Shown: positions 35,424 through 44,352 of the stretch, one piece after another
Numbering within the stretch: the first letter of the stretch is position 1
How the letters are laid out: every line of letters begins with the position of its first letter
From: Helcococcus kunzii ATCC 51366
GTDB lineage: Bacteria; Bacillota; Clostridia; Tissierellales; Peptoniphilaceae
Length of the DNA stretch: 64,000 nucleotides
Direction: 5' to 3'
Assembly (NCBI RefSeq): GCF_000245755.1
Contig: NZ_JH601088.1
Coordinates: 146,979 to 210,978 of the forward strand
Notes under the pieces: generated by a model
Told to the model about the DNA's origin: nothing
The model's database searches: none
The model's input: only the letters and a program-made list of their open reading frames with translations
Position numbers and translations under genes: made by a program

Positions 35424-35469
35424 ATAATTTTGTCTTCATTTTATGTTTATAAACTAAAGGCTAACATTA

Positions 35470-35498
35470 ATTATAATAAAATTGTTTTTATAAGTCAA
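35470..35498 (-). promoter_or_regulatory. Promoter of tRNA-Ser / SRP RNA
   Basis: On the minus strand: TTGACT (35498-35493), a 17-nt spacer and TATAAT (35475-35470), about 46 nt before the tRNA 5' end. No other promoter separates tRNA and SRP RNA. Confidence 0.85.
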
Positions 35499-35508
35499 AT
35501 AAATAAAA

Positions 35509-35543
35509 ATGCTGTAGAAAATTGCTAAAAATTCCTACAGCAT
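35509..35543 (-). terminator. Terminator of the tyrS/AI-2E transporter operon
   Basis: ATGCTGTAG pairs with CTACAGCAT across 17 nt. On the minus strand it runs into TTTTATTTATTT, just after the permease stop codon. Confidence 0.85.
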
Positions 35544-35560
35544 TTGTTAATTTAGATTAA

Positions 35561-36817
35561 TTATTTATTTTTTCTTGCTTGTTTTGCTTTCTTTCTTGCG
35601 ATTGCTTCTTCTTTTTCTTTATCCTTTGTAAATATTGGTTGAATGCCATTTATTTTTAATTTTACAAATTGATATAGAATATTGATGGTGATAACTATTG
35701 GTACGGCTAGGATCATTCCCCAAACTCCAAAGGTACCACCTCCGATTATGATTGAAATTAAAACGACAATTTCATGTATACCAGAAGATACACTCATCAA
35801 TTTTGCACCAACTATATTTTGTTCAATCCATTGCAATAACATGGATAGAAAGCCAATCCATAGAAACGTAATTGGTGATTTGATAAAGGCAAAAATAAGT
35901 GCAGGAGCAGTCGCCAAAACAGGTCCTATATATGGGATAACATCACAAATCATTGTAAGTATACCTATAACTAGTGCGAATGGTATACCGAATAATTCTA
36001 ACATTAGCCATGTCGCAGCCCCGATAAATACTGCCATTAATAATCTACTTCTAACAAATTCTGACATTCCAAAGTTTATTTCTTTATATAGATATATGGC
36101 ATCAGCTTTATATTTTTTTGGGATTAACTTGTATCCTTTTTTTAATATTTTATCTTTATCTGTTAATAGGAAGAATGTGATTATTGGTATAAGCACCATT
36201 ACGACCATTGTTGAAAAACTTCCAGCAATAGTATTTAACAAGCTTGTTGTTAAACCTGGTAAATAGGCTGTAAGATCTGTTAGAGCCTTGTTTACATTTT
36301 GTTGAATGGTATTTAACATATCAGCATTAATGTTCCAATTTTCTAGCGTATTATTAATTGTAACCATCACGTTATTTATCGAACTTGGTAAGTTTGATAA
36401 AAATTTTGAACTTTCTTCAACCAAAGTTGGCACTATAGATATACCTAAAAGTGCAAATATAGCTACTATTGCAATATATGCGATTATTGTACCTAAAGAC
36501 CTTTTAATGCCTTTTGATTCTAGTTTATTTACAATAGGATTTAGTAAAAATGCTAGAATAATGGCTAAGAAGACGGCGAAAGTCGTACTTCCAAGTATTG
36601 GATACTTCTTATATAAAGAAATGACGACAACTGATAATAGAATGGTTAATAATATTTTCAGTAATCTATTCCAATTGATGGTGATTCTTTTATCTTCGTC
36701 TAAATGTTTGTTACCGATATAGATAAGATAATAAATACCAATGATTACGCCGATTATAATTAAAATATATAAAGTATATTGAAATACGGGAGCTATTGTG
36801 CTGTTTCTAAGAAACAT
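35561..36817 (-). CDS. AI-2E family transporter (PerM/YdgG-like)
   Basis: The 418-residue integral membrane protein of the AI-2E/UPF0118 family has about eight transmembrane helices: two early ones, the family-typical IVPTLVEESSKFLSNLPS soluble region (about 125-185), and the conserved PYIGPVLATAPA near residue 290. The Lys-rich C-terminus is cytoplasmic. The family includes putative autoinducer-2 exporters and Na+/H+ antiporters, so the substrate is uncertain. It follows tyrS by 17 nt on the same strand, with an AAGGAGG box, and is presumably cotranscribed with it. Confidence 0.88.
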   Translation of the reverse strand: MFLRNSTIAPVFQYTLYILIIIGVIIGIYYLIYIGNKHLDEDKRITINWNRLLKILLTILLSVVVISLYKKYPILGSTTFAVFLAIILAFLLNPIVNKLESKGIKRSLGTIIAYIAIVAIFALLGISIVPTLVEESSKFLSNLPSSINNVMVTINNTLENWNINADMLNTIQQNVNKALTDLTAYLPGLTTSLLNTIAGSFSTMVVMVLIPIITFFLLTDKDKILKKGYKLIPKKYKADAIYLYKEINFGMSEFVRSRLLMAVFIGAATWLMLELFGIPFALVIGILTMICDVIPYIGPVLATAPALIFAFIKSPITFLWIGFLSMLLQWIEQNIVGAKLMSVSSGIHEIVVLISIIIGGGTFGVWGMILAVPIVITINILYQFVKLKINGIQPIFTKDKEKEEAIARKKAKQARKNK

Positions 36818-36834
36818 AGGGCCTCCTTATTGTG

Positions 36835-38076
36835 TTATTTTAACACGACTCTATGAAATACTTTTTTACCCTTTTGAATGATTAAATCATTCTTAAAGTC
36901 GTCTTTTGTTAATTCATAAGAGAAGTCTTTTAATTTTTGTTCGTTTAAGCTAATCCCGCCTTGTTGAATCAATCTTCTTGCTTCACCATTTGATTTAGTC
37001 AAACCTAAGAATGTTAACATATTTAATACACCTTTATTTTCTTCAAATGTATTTTCATCAATTTCTGTTGTAGGCATATTTTCATCGACCGCCCCTTTAT
37101 TAAATAGAGATCTTGATGTTTCCAATGCTTTTTGAGCCTTTTCTTCACCGTGAATTAGTTTCACAATTTCAAAAGCTAAAACTTCCTTAGCGTGATTCAT
37201 TCTTTCATCTTGATATTTTGTTAGTTCTTCAATCTCTTCAGTTGGTACAAAAGTTAATAGCATTAAGAATTTCTTAACATCTCTATCATCGCAATTTCTC
37301 ATGTATTGGAAAAGTTCATAAGGAGAAGTTTTTTCTTCATCTAACCAGATAGCACCATTCATGGATTTACCCATTTTTTCTCCGTCTGCTTTAGTCAATA
37401 ACTTAAATGTCATCGCATAAACTTGTTCATTTTCGTGTTTTTTAACAAGTTCAGCACCACCTAAAATATTTGACCATTGATCTGAACCACCCATTTGAAT
37501 CTTTGCGCCATATTTTCTATGTAAAACTAGGTAATCATAGGACTGCATCAACATATATGAAAATTCAAAGAATGTTAAACCTCTATCCATTCTATTCTTA
37601 TATGCATCTTTTTTTAGCATCTCATTTACATTAAAATGAACACCTATTTCTCTCATAAAGCTTAAGAAATTCAAATCTAATAACCAATTAGCGTTATTAT
37701 CCATTATCGCTTTTCCATCAGAAAAATCGATAAATCTTTGGAATTGTTCATAGAATCTTTGAGCGTTATAATCAATTTTTTCTTTTGTCATTACCATTCT
37801 CATATCTGATCTACCGGATGGATCTCCAATCATGGTTGTACCGCCACCAAGTAAAGCAATTGGGATATGACCGTGGGCTTGCATTCTCATCATAACCATT
37901 ATTTGAATGAAATGGCCAATTGTCAATGAATCTGCAGTAGCGTCAAATCCGATATAGAATGGAACTTTCTCTTCTTTTAGTAACTTTTTCAAATCTTCTT
38001 CGTATGTGCAATGTTCCAAGTATCCTCTTTCGACTAACTCGTCATATACACTGTCATGTTTAATTTTGTATTCCAT
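36835..38076 (-). CDS. tyrS: Tyrosyl-tRNA synthetase
   Basis: The 413-residue class I synthetase charges tRNA-Tyr. The HIGH-equivalent is TIGHF near residues 52-56, and the KMSKS-equivalent is KMGKS near 236. The C-terminal S4-like RNA-binding domain (about 345-410) is present. The start is the ATG at 38076, 6 nt after GGAGG; the in-frame ATG at 38106 has no ribosome-binding site. The leader is only about 25 nt, so there is no room for a T-box riboswitch, which often controls tyrS in Firmicutes. It is cotranscribed with the AI-2E transporter. Confidence 0.95.
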   Translation of the reverse strand: MEYKIKHDSVYDELVERGYLEHCTYEEDLKKLLKEEKVPFYIGFDATADSLTIGHFIQIMVMMRMQAHGHIPIALLGGGTTMIGDPSGRSDMRMVMTKEKIDYNAQRFYEQFQRFIDFSDGKAIMDNNANWLLDLNFLSFMREIGVHFNVNEMLKKDAYKNRMDRGLTFFEFSYMLMQSYDYLVLHRKYGAKIQMGGSDQWSNILGGAELVKKHENEQVYAMTFKLLTKADGEKMGKSMNGAIWLDEEKTSPYELFQYMRNCDDRDVKKFLMLLTFVPTEEIEELTKYQDERMNHAKEVLAFEIVKLIHGEEKAQKALETSRSLFNKGAVDENMPTTEIDENTFEENKGVLNMLTFLGLTKSNGEARRLIQQGGISLNEQKLKDFSYELTKDDFKNDLIIQKGKKVFHRVVLK

Positions 38077-38108
38077 TCTTTCCCTCCATTGTTTAAATAT
38101 ATACATTC

Positions 38109-38137
38109 ATTATATTTTATGATAAATATATAGTCAA
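38109..38137 (-). promoter_or_regulatory. tyrS promoter
   Basis: On the minus strand: TTGACT (38137-38132), a 17-nt spacer and TATAAT (38114-38109). It gives a leader of roughly 25 nt before the tyrS ATG. Confidence 0.85.
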
Positions 38138-38205
38138 ATACATAATTTCTACATATAATTATAATATCAAATAATTGAATAAACTTATTAAAATTTGGAG
38201 GGTAA

Positions 38206-38886
38206 ATGAAGAGTAAATACACATACAAAATCCCTTTTTATCTATGCAATCAAAATTTACATTTAAGAGCGGACGGGCTTCTAAAACTCTTAGTAGACGC
38301 ATCTTCAAGAAATACAGCTGAAGTTGAGGGAGACATTGAAGGCTACCACTGGATCCTATATAGATGGTATATCAATATCTATGATAAGATATTAAGTGAA
38401 GACGAAATCGAAATAGAAACATATTCCAGAAAAATTGACAGATTCTTTGCTTACAGAAATTTCTACATTTATAAAAGTGGTGTCAAAATTTTAGAAGCAG
38501 ACTGTAAATGGCTACTTGTAAATGATGAAGGAAAGATTGTAAGAATATTTCCAGAATTAATTGAAAAATATGGTCAATCAGAAGGTTTTGCAATGCCAAA
38601 ATCCGAAGTTAAACCATTAGAAAACTATTCAAAAGTGCAAAATATTCACATCCGAAAATCCGATATAGATGTCAATGGGCATGTCAATAATTCCAACTAT
38701 TTACAATATATAGAAGATGTAATCAATTTAGAAAATAAATCCATAAAAAACTTAGACTTAATCTATAAAAAAGAATTAAAATATGTTGATCAACCTAAAA
38801 TCCACTATTCACAAAATAACAATATTTTTGAATGTGCCATTTCAACAGACAACATTCATACAATTGCAAAAATAGAATTAGAATGA
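38206..38886 (+). CDS. Acyl-ACP thioesterase
   Basis: The 226-residue double-hotdog protein of the FatA/acyl-ACP thioesterase family releases free fatty acids from acyl-ACP. N-terminal hotdog: LHLRADGLLKLLVDASSRNTA and YRWYINIYD. C-terminal hotdog: the catalytic DVNGHVNNSNYLQYIED segment (about 155-172). GGAGGG lies just upstream. The glutathione peroxidase starts 9 nt after the stop codon, so both are likely cotranscribed. Bacterial members adjust fatty-acid chain supply; the preferred chain length is unknown. Confidence 0.9.
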   Translation: MKSKYTYKIPFYLCNQNLHLRADGLLKLLVDASSRNTAEVEGDIEGYHWILYRWYINIYDKILSEDEIEIETYSRKIDRFFAYRNFYIYKSGVKILEADCKWLLVNDEGKIVRIFPELIEKYGQSEGFAMPKSEVKPLENYSKVQNIHIRKSDIDVNGHVNNSNYLQYIEDVINLENKSIKNLDLIYKKELKYVDQPKIHYSQNNNIFECAISTDNIHTIAKIELE

Positions 38887-38895
38887 GGAGGAAAA

Positions 38896-39372
38896 ATGAC
38901 AAGTATATATGATTTCAGAGTAGAAGATATAAATGGAGACGAATTTGATTTAAATTCACTTAAAAATAAAGTTGTATTAATAGTAAACACTGCCAGCAAA
39001 TGCGGATTTACCCCACAATTTGAAGGTCTAGAAAATCTATACAAGAAATACAAAGACCAAGGATTTACAATTATTGGCTTCCCATGCAATCAATTTGGTG
39101 GGCAAGATCCAGCCGAAAACTCAAAAATTGCATCATTCTGTCAATTAAACTACGGTGTTACATTCCCAATGATGGCAAAAATTAAGGTGAATGGAAAAGA
39201 AGAACATCCACTTTACACCTACCTAAAATCACAACAAGGCGGAATCTTAGGCGAGAGAATAAAATGGAACTTCACTAAATTCCTAATATCCAGACAAGGT
39301 GAAGTCGTTGCAAGATTTGCACCAAAGACAAAACCGGAAGAGATAAATGGGGAGATAGAGGAATTGTTGTAG
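38896..39372 (+). CDS. Glutathione peroxidase family thiol peroxidase
   Basis: The 158-residue Cys-type peroxidase reduces hydroperoxides. The peroxidatic Cys36 is in [11 protein letters not shown] (Cys instead of Sec), followed by [12 protein letters not shown] near 70-80 and WNFTKFLI near 123, which supply the Gln and Trp of the catalytic tetrad. Bacterial members such as BsaA usually take electrons from thioredoxin rather than glutathione. GGAGG lies 5 nt before the ATG. Its position after the thioesterase may reflect protection of lipids from peroxidation. Confidence 0.94.
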   Translation: MTSIYDFRVEDINGDEFDLNSLKNKVVLIVNTASKCGFTPQFEGLENLYKKYKDQGFTIIGFPCNQFGGQDPAENSKIASFCQLNYGVTFPMMAKIKVNGKEEHPLYTYLKSQQGGILGERIKWNFTKFLISRQGEVVARFAPKTKPEEINGEIEELL

Positions 39373-39443
39373 GTATTCGATAATATAAGAAAAACGCGGG
39401 AATAGTTTACTAAACTAAAACTAAACATTTGATTAATTTAATT

Positions 39444-39471
39444 TATAATGTTAAACTAAAGAAAACGTATT
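39444..39471 (+). promoter_or_regulatory. -10 box and LacI-type operator of the GH140-like gene
   Basis: TATAAT at 39444-39449 with a weak -35. AAAACGTATT at 39462-39471 has the central CG of LacI-family operators. Its complement (AATACGTTTT) closely matches ATAACGTTTT in the promoter at 42025-42053, so one LacI protein probably controls both. Confidence 0.5.
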
Positions 39472-39510
39472 ATTGTTATTTTAGTGAAAATATTATGTGA
39501 GGAGAATGAA

Positions 39511-40782
39511 ATGTTTAACATTAAAAATAAGGTTTTTTGTTCAAATGGTGAAGAGCAATTTATATTAGCTGATACATGCTGGAGTGCATTTACAAATGCT
39601 ACAATAGAGGATTGGAAATACTATATAAACTATAGAGCAAAGCAAGGATTCAATGTTATACAGGTAAATTTATTGAGACAATGGGATGCTAGTGCATCAG
39701 ATTTAGGATTACATCCTTTTGACGTTAATGAAGATGGTACTTATAATTTTAGCGAAGTAAACGACAAGTATTTTGATAGAGTATATGAAATGGTGAAATT
39801 CGCAAAGCAAAAAGGTATTACTGTAGCTTTAGTGTTATTTTGGGTTAATTATTTACCTGATACTTGGGCGACTAAATTGAAAAAGACAAGCCTATTTCCA
39901 AAAGAACTTGTGGAAGAATATATAGATTTTGTTGTTGAAAAATTTGGGGAACTTGAACCTATATTTTTTATAAGTGGAGATACTGATTTTCCATCATCTG
40001 AAGTCATAAATGAATATTATAATAAAGCGTTAAATCGATTAAAAGAAATTTCTCCGAAATCCCTAGCTGCATTGCATATTAGGGGGAGAGAACCAAAAAT
40101 TCCTGATGATTTAAGATTAAATAATAATCTAGATTTTTATATGTATCAATCAGGTCATAATATAGAATATCAATACATGGCGTATACATTAGCTGAGAAA
40201 TTTAATTCAACAATACCTAAAAGACCTGTTATTAATTCTGAACCATGTTATGAGTTGATGGGATATAGTAGAAGAGTTTATGGTAGATTTTCTAGAGAAG
40301 ATGTGAGAAGAGTTGCTTGGCAAAGTGTATTTAGCGGAGCTAATGCAGGTATAACATATGGAGCGCACGGGATTTGGTCATGGCATAATGAACAACTTGA
40401 GTTTGATTCAAGTGTAGGCGAAGCTTTTGAAACACCATATGATTGGAGAGATGCATTAAAATTTGAAGGTGCTTGGGATTATTCTTTTTTAAGAAGATTT
40501 GTAGAAAAAGAAAAAATATTTCATGGTGAACCAGATCAATCAATTTTGTTGAATGATACAGATGAAATTAGAGTAATTAAAGTTAAAGATAGGATTTATG
40601 TTTACATTCCTTCAAATATTAAAATAAGGCTTAAAGGACAATATAATTCAAAAAATATATATTACATTGATCTAGAAACTAAAAATGTGGAAAATGCTAA
40701 AGTAGAATATGTTGAAGATGAAAACAAAACTAATATACTTATGCATGGATTCACAAGAGATACTGTATTAGTTATTAAATAA
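39511..40782 (+). CDS. DUF4038/GH140 apiosidase-like glycoside hydrolase
   Basis: 423 residues: a TIM-barrel hydrolase of the DUF4038/apiosidase-like family followed by a C-terminal beta domain. The N-terminus has ILADTCWSAF and RAKQGFNVIQVNLL, both family marks. Candidate catalytic acids are Asp157 (FISGDTDF) and Glu244 (INSEPCYE), matching the Asp/Glu pair described for GH140 apiosidase. There is no signal peptide, so it acts on an imported, perhaps phosphorylated, oligosaccharide. The start is the ATG at 39511 (GAGGAG 6 nt upstream) rather than GTG at 39484. It is convergent with the LacI gene and shares a likely operator with the sugar operon. Confidence 0.82.
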   Translation: MFNIKNKVFCSNGEEQFILADTCWSAFTNATIEDWKYYINYRAKQGFNVIQVNLLRQWDASASDLGLHPFDVNEDGTYNFSEVNDKYFDRVYEMVKFAKQKGITVALVLFWVNYLPDTWATKLKKTSLFPKELVEEYIDFVVEKFGELEPIFFISGDTDFPSSEVINEYYNKALNRLKEISPKSLAALHIRGREPKIPDDLRLNNNLDFYMYQSGHNIEYQYMAYTLAEKFNSTIPKRPVINSEPCYELMGYSRRVYGRFSREDVRRVAWQSVFSGANAGITYGAHGIWSWHNEQLEFDSSVGEAFETPYDWRDALKFEGAWDYSFLRRFVEKEKIFHGEPDQSILLNDTDEIRVIKVKDRIYVYIPSNIKIRLKGQYNSKNIYYIDLETKNVENAKVEYVEDENKTNILMHGFTRDTVLVIK

Positions 40783-40787
40783 AAAAA

Positions 40788-40838
40788 GGCTAAGATATGA
40801 ATTTATCTAAAAAGATTTTTCATACTCTAGCCTTTTTT
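40788..40838. terminator. Bidirectional terminator (GH140-like gene / LacI gene)
   Basis: GGCTAAGATATGAA pairs imperfectly with TTCATACTCTAGCC, with an A-run on the left and a T-run on the right. It serves both convergent genes. Confidence 0.85.
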
Positions 40839-41863
40839 TATATACTTCTACTTGAAGCTCTTATTATTAGATTGTTACTTACCAAAATTTGAGTTGGAAT
40901 GTGATTTTTATCTTTAATTTTATCAATTATTTTATTGATACTTTGTCTAACAATTTCTTTAGAATTTACTTCTATAGTTGTTAATTCAGGAGTTATTACT
41001 CTTGATTCAGAAATATTATCAAAACCTACAACGGAAACTTCTTCAGGAACTTTTATGTTATTTTTTTGAAGTGATTTTATTAAAGAAATAGCAATATAAT
41101 CATTATCACATACAAATGCTGTAGGTAAATCTTTTATGTCTAAAAAATCAATTTCTGAAGTGATTTCATTTCCTGGTAGTTCATAAATATAGTTTTCATG
41201 TATTTGAATATTATTATCATGCATCGCTCTTTTATATCCAGAAAATCTTTGAGAAAAGTTTGGAATAGTTGGTTTCCCTTTTAAGTAACCAATTTTTTCG
41301 TGCCCTTTGTCTATTAAATGTTTTGTTGATATATATGATCCATGAAAATTATTCATAGAAATATAGTCGTAATTAGAATGTAGATGACAGGAATCTATGA
41401 TTACAGTATTTGGAAATTTTTCTATAAATTTATCTATGAAATCTGAACATAAAGAAGTCCCCAGTAATATTATTCCATCAGCTTTTTGTGCGTTGTCTAG
41501 TTCGTTTAACTCGTTTTCAAAATTTTCTAAAGAAACTGAACTAATAATTAGTGAAATAGGATAATCTTTTGAAAGCTTGGACATATCTTGAAGAAGTTCA
41601 CTGAAGAATGGGGATGATTGATAATTATTTGTAATAAATTCATCATTTGTGCATGCTACAAAACGTATTGTAAACAGTTCTTGATGTTCATCTTCTCTTG
41701 AATTTTGTTTAGTTTTTCTAAGTGGAATATAATTATTGTCTTTTGCTATTTTTCTTATTTGTTCTCTTCTTTCATCACTTATACCAGGTTTATCATTTAG
41801 GGCTAGAGAAACGGTAGCTTTCGAAACGCCAGCTATTTTAGCGATATCTTCTAGTTTAATCAT
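40838..41863 (-). CDS. LacI family transcriptional regulator
   Basis: 341 residues. The N-terminal LacI HTH (residues 2-25, LEDIAKIAGVSKATVSLALN) and hinge helix are followed by a periplasmic-binding-protein-like sugar-sensing domain (about 65-335) containing the KGHEKIGYLKG and VPEEVSVVGFDN segments. It is transcribed away from the isomerase-transketolase-kinase-PTS operon and towards the GH140-like gene. CG-centred operator candidates lie in both promoters, which fits a local repressor whose inducer is the sugar handled here. GGAGG precedes the start. Confidence 0.93.
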   Translation of the reverse strand: MIKLEDIAKIAGVSKATVSLALNDKPGISDERREQIRKIAKDNNYIPLRKTKQNSREDEHQELFTIRFVACTNDEFITNNYQSSPFFSELLQDMSKLSKDYPISLIISSVSLENFENELNELDNAQKADGIILLGTSLCSDFIDKFIEKFPNTVIIDSCHLHSNYDYISMNNFHGSYISTKHLIDKGHEKIGYLKGKPTIPNFSQRFSGYKRAMHDNNIQIHENYIYELPGNEITSEIDFLDIKDLPTAFVCDNDYIAISLIKSLQKNNIKVPEEVSVVGFDNISESRVITPELTTIEVNSKEIVRQSINKIIDKIKDKNHIPTQILVSNNLIIRASSRSI

Positions 41864-42024
41864 TTATACCTCCATAAATATATTTATGTATATCATAAAA
41901 TTAAGATTATCATTAATTCATTAAAAAATCAAGTTAGTTAAGTTTGTTTTAGTTATTTAATGAAATTTTGATTATAATATGTTAAATTTTATCAGATTTA
42001 ATAGTAAAAAAAACTAAAATTAAG

Positions 42025-42053
42025 TTGACATAACGTTTTCCTAATGGTAAACT
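42025..42053 (+). promoter_or_regulatory. Promoter and LacI operator of the sugar operon
   Basis: TTGACA (42025-42030), a 17-nt spacer and TAAACT (42048-42053). The spacer contains TAACGTTTTC (42031-42040), the CG-centred motif shared with the GH140-like gene's promoter. Repressor bound there would block polymerase. Confidence 0.7.
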
Positions 42054-42087
42054 TAAGTTAATTTAAGTAAACTAAAAGGAGGATTCA

Positions 42088-43509
42088 ATGGAATTAAGTA
42101 AAATAAAATTAGGTTTTGCTCCGACTAGAAGAAATTTGTTTAGTGCGGATGCTGCGATAGAGTATGCAAATTATACGAGAGAAAAAATGGATCAACTAAA
42201 GATAAATTATGTTGATATTACTGATATTAATGATGAGGGACTGATTTTTGATGATAAATCAGTGATTTTAGCAGCTGAAAAATTTATAAAAGAAAAAATT
42301 GATGCCTTATTTATTGCTAATGTAAATTTCGGAACAGAATATTCTGTAGCTAGATTAGCGAAAAAACTAAATGTACCTGTTCTTTTATGGGGACCTAAAG
42401 ATGAACATCCAGCAGAAGACGGTTCAAGACTAAGAGATTCACAATGTGGAATATTTGCGATTGGGAAAGTTTTAAGAAGATTCAATCTGAAATTCACATA
42501 TATACAAAACTCTGATATTGATTCAGAAGCATTTGAAAGAGGTTTGTTGGATTTTCTAAAAGTATGTAATGTTGTAAAAACGTTTAAGAATACAAGGATT
42601 CTTCAAGTTGGTCCTAGACCATTTGATTTTTGGTCAGTAATTTGTAATGAAGGAGAGTTATTAGAAAAATTCAATATTTCTTTATCTCCAGTACCTTTAG
42701 AAGAATTAATGCAAGAAATTAAAAAAGTTGAAGCTGAGAGTGATCCGAAAGTTAAACAAGCTATAGACTATTTTAATGAAAATACAAAAGTTGAGATTGA
42801 AAATAGTGATCTAGTTAAAATTGCTAAGTTAAAAGTAGCTTTAGAAAATTTGTGTATTAAATACGGGTGTAATTCAGGGGTTATACAATGTTGGACAGCT
42901 TTACAGGATTTAATTGGTATACTCCCATATGCTTCTCTATCCTTGCTTCAAGAAGAAGGGATACCTTTTGTATGTGAGACTGATGTGCATGGTGTTATAT
43001 CCGAGTTATTAGCTGAAGCGGCATCATTTGGTGAAGAAAAAGCAATATTTGCTGACATAAATTGTAGACATCCATATGAAAAAAATGGCGAATTGTTACA
43101 ACATTTAGGTGTTTTTGCTTTTTCTACATCTGAAGAGAAACCTATTTTACCTATAAGACATTTCGTTTTTGATTATCCTGGTTCAGTTGCTTTTAAGGCG
43201 AAAGAGGGAGAATATACATTATGTAGATTCGATGGTGATCATGGCGAATATAATTTACTGTTAGGAAATGCTAGAACTATTGAAGGTCCTTATAATCAAG
43301 GAACTTATGTATACATGGAATTTGAAAATCTCAATAGATTAGAATTTAAGTTGGTTTATGGCCCATACATTCATCATGTGGCTGCGGTTAAAAATGATGT
43401 AGTTCCTATTTTGTATGAAGCTTGTAAATACTTAAATATTAATCCTGACTTTTATGATCCGATTGAAGAAGAGGTTAAAGCGTATTTAAGAGGTGATGAT
43501 TTAATTTAG
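42088..43509 (+). CDS. L-fucose/L-arabinose isomerase-like sugar isomerase
   Basis: 473 residues of the FucI/AraA fold: an N-terminal Rossmann-like region (LGFAPTRRNLFS; ALFIANVNFGTEYSVARLA) and a C-terminal metal-binding domain (WTALQDLIGILPYASLSLLQEEGIPFVCETDVHG near 265-300, with ADINCRH around 325). It would convert an aldose to a ketose. First gene of the operon. With split transketolase and an FGGY kinase downstream, a D-apiose to D-apulose step is my reading. Fucose, arabinose or another aldose remains possible. Confidence 0.82.
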   Translation: MELSKIKLGFAPTRRNLFSADAAIEYANYTREKMDQLKINYVDITDINDEGLIFDDKSVILAAEKFIKEKIDALFIANVNFGTEYSVARLAKKLNVPVLLWGPKDEHPAEDGSRLRDSQCGIFAIGKVLRRFNLKFTYIQNSDIDSEAFERGLLDFLKVCNVVKTFKNTRILQVGPRPFDFWSVICNEGELLEKFNISLSPVPLEELMQEIKKVEAESDPKVKQAIDYFNENTKVEIENSDLVKIAKLKVALENLCIKYGCNSGVIQCWTALQDLIGILPYASLSLLQEEGIPFVCETDVHGVISELLAEAASFGEEKAIFADINCRHPYEKNGELLQHLGVFAFSTSEEKPILPIRHFVFDYPGSVAFKAKEGEYTLCRFDGDHGEYNLLLGNARTIEGPYNQGTYVYMEFENLNRLEFKLVYGPYIHHVAAVKNDVVPILYEACKYLNINPDFYDPIEEEVKAYLRGDDLI

Positions 43510-43524
43510 AAAAGGGAGTATTAA

Positions 43525-44352
43525 ATGAATGAAGTTTTAAGATTAAAGAAAAAAGCTGCTGAATTAAGAAGTTTAGTTTTTGATATTATTTATGAAGCGA
43601 AAACTGGACATACAGGATCTGATCTTTCATGTACAGATATTCTTACTGTTCTATATTATAAAATTTTAAAAAATGATCCAAATAATCCAGATGATGAAAA
43701 TCGTGATAGATATATTCAAAGTAAAGGGCATGCAGCTGAGATTTTATGGGCTATATTGGCAGATAGAGGATATTTTGATAAAGAAGAGTTAAAAACTTTT
43801 TCTAAATATAAATCAAGACTGATGGGACACCCTAACAATAAAGTTGAGGGTGTTGAAATGAACACTGGTTCTTTAGGTCACGGGCTTGGTCTTTCAGTAG
43901 GTGTTGCATTAGCTGCTAAGATTGATAAAAAAGATTATAAAACATATACATTAATGGGAGATGGAGAATTAGCTGAAGGTTCGGTATGGGAAGCGGCTAT
44001 AGCTGCATCACATTATAAATTAGATAATCTTACTGCTATTATAGATAATAATGGACTTCAAATAACTGGAACTACAACAGAAGTTATGATGACAGAACCG
44101 TTGGCAGAAAAGTGGAGAGCATTTGGATGGTATGTTTTAGAAGTAAATGGTAACGATATCGAAGAGTTAATAAATGCTTTTGAAGATAATTCGAATGTAG
44201 ATAAACCAAAAATGATTATAGCTCATACTGTTAAGGGGAAGGGGTTTGATAAATCTGAAAATCAAATTGGTTGGCATCATAGAGTTCCTAATGAAGAAGA
44301 ATATTTAGAGGCGAAAAAACAATTTAAAGTTCAGGAGGGAAATTATGAATAA
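43525..44352 (+). CDS. Transketolase, N-terminal (thiamine diphosphate) subunit
   Basis: The 275-residue split-transketolase alpha subunit has the substrate/TPP His in GHTGSD and SKGHAAE, NTGSLGHGLG near residue 112, and the TPP motif GDGELAEGSVWEAA...DNN near 145-172. It overlaps the C-terminal subunit start by 8 nt. Split transketolases in sugar operons often have special substrates. In known apiose operons (AptA/AptB) they cleave D-apulose 4-phosphate, giving dihydroxyacetone and xylulose 5-phosphate. Assignment to that reaction is inferred from the whole locus. Confidence 0.9.
   Translation: MNEVLRLKKKAAELRSLVFDIIYEAKTGHTGSDLSCTDILTVLYYKILKNDPNNPDDENRDRYIQSKGHAAEILWAILADRGYFDKEELKTFSKYKSRLMGHPNNKVEGVEMNTGSLGHGLGLSVGVALAAKIDKKDYKTYTLMGDGELAEGSVWEAAIAASHYKLDNLTAIIDNNGLQITGTTTEVMMTEPLAEKWRAFGWYVLEVNGNDIEELINAFEDNSNVDKPKMIIAHTVKGKGFDKSENQIGWHHRVPNEEEYLEAKKQFKVQEGNYE

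Noticed and set aside
36306..36722. 138-codon frame opposite the AI-2E transporter gene
   Set aside because: Antisense shadow of a well-conserved membrane protein gene; no start signal.
38077..38205. T-box riboswitch for tyrS
   Set aside because: The promoter leaves only about 25 nt of leader; no T-box sequence or stem I.
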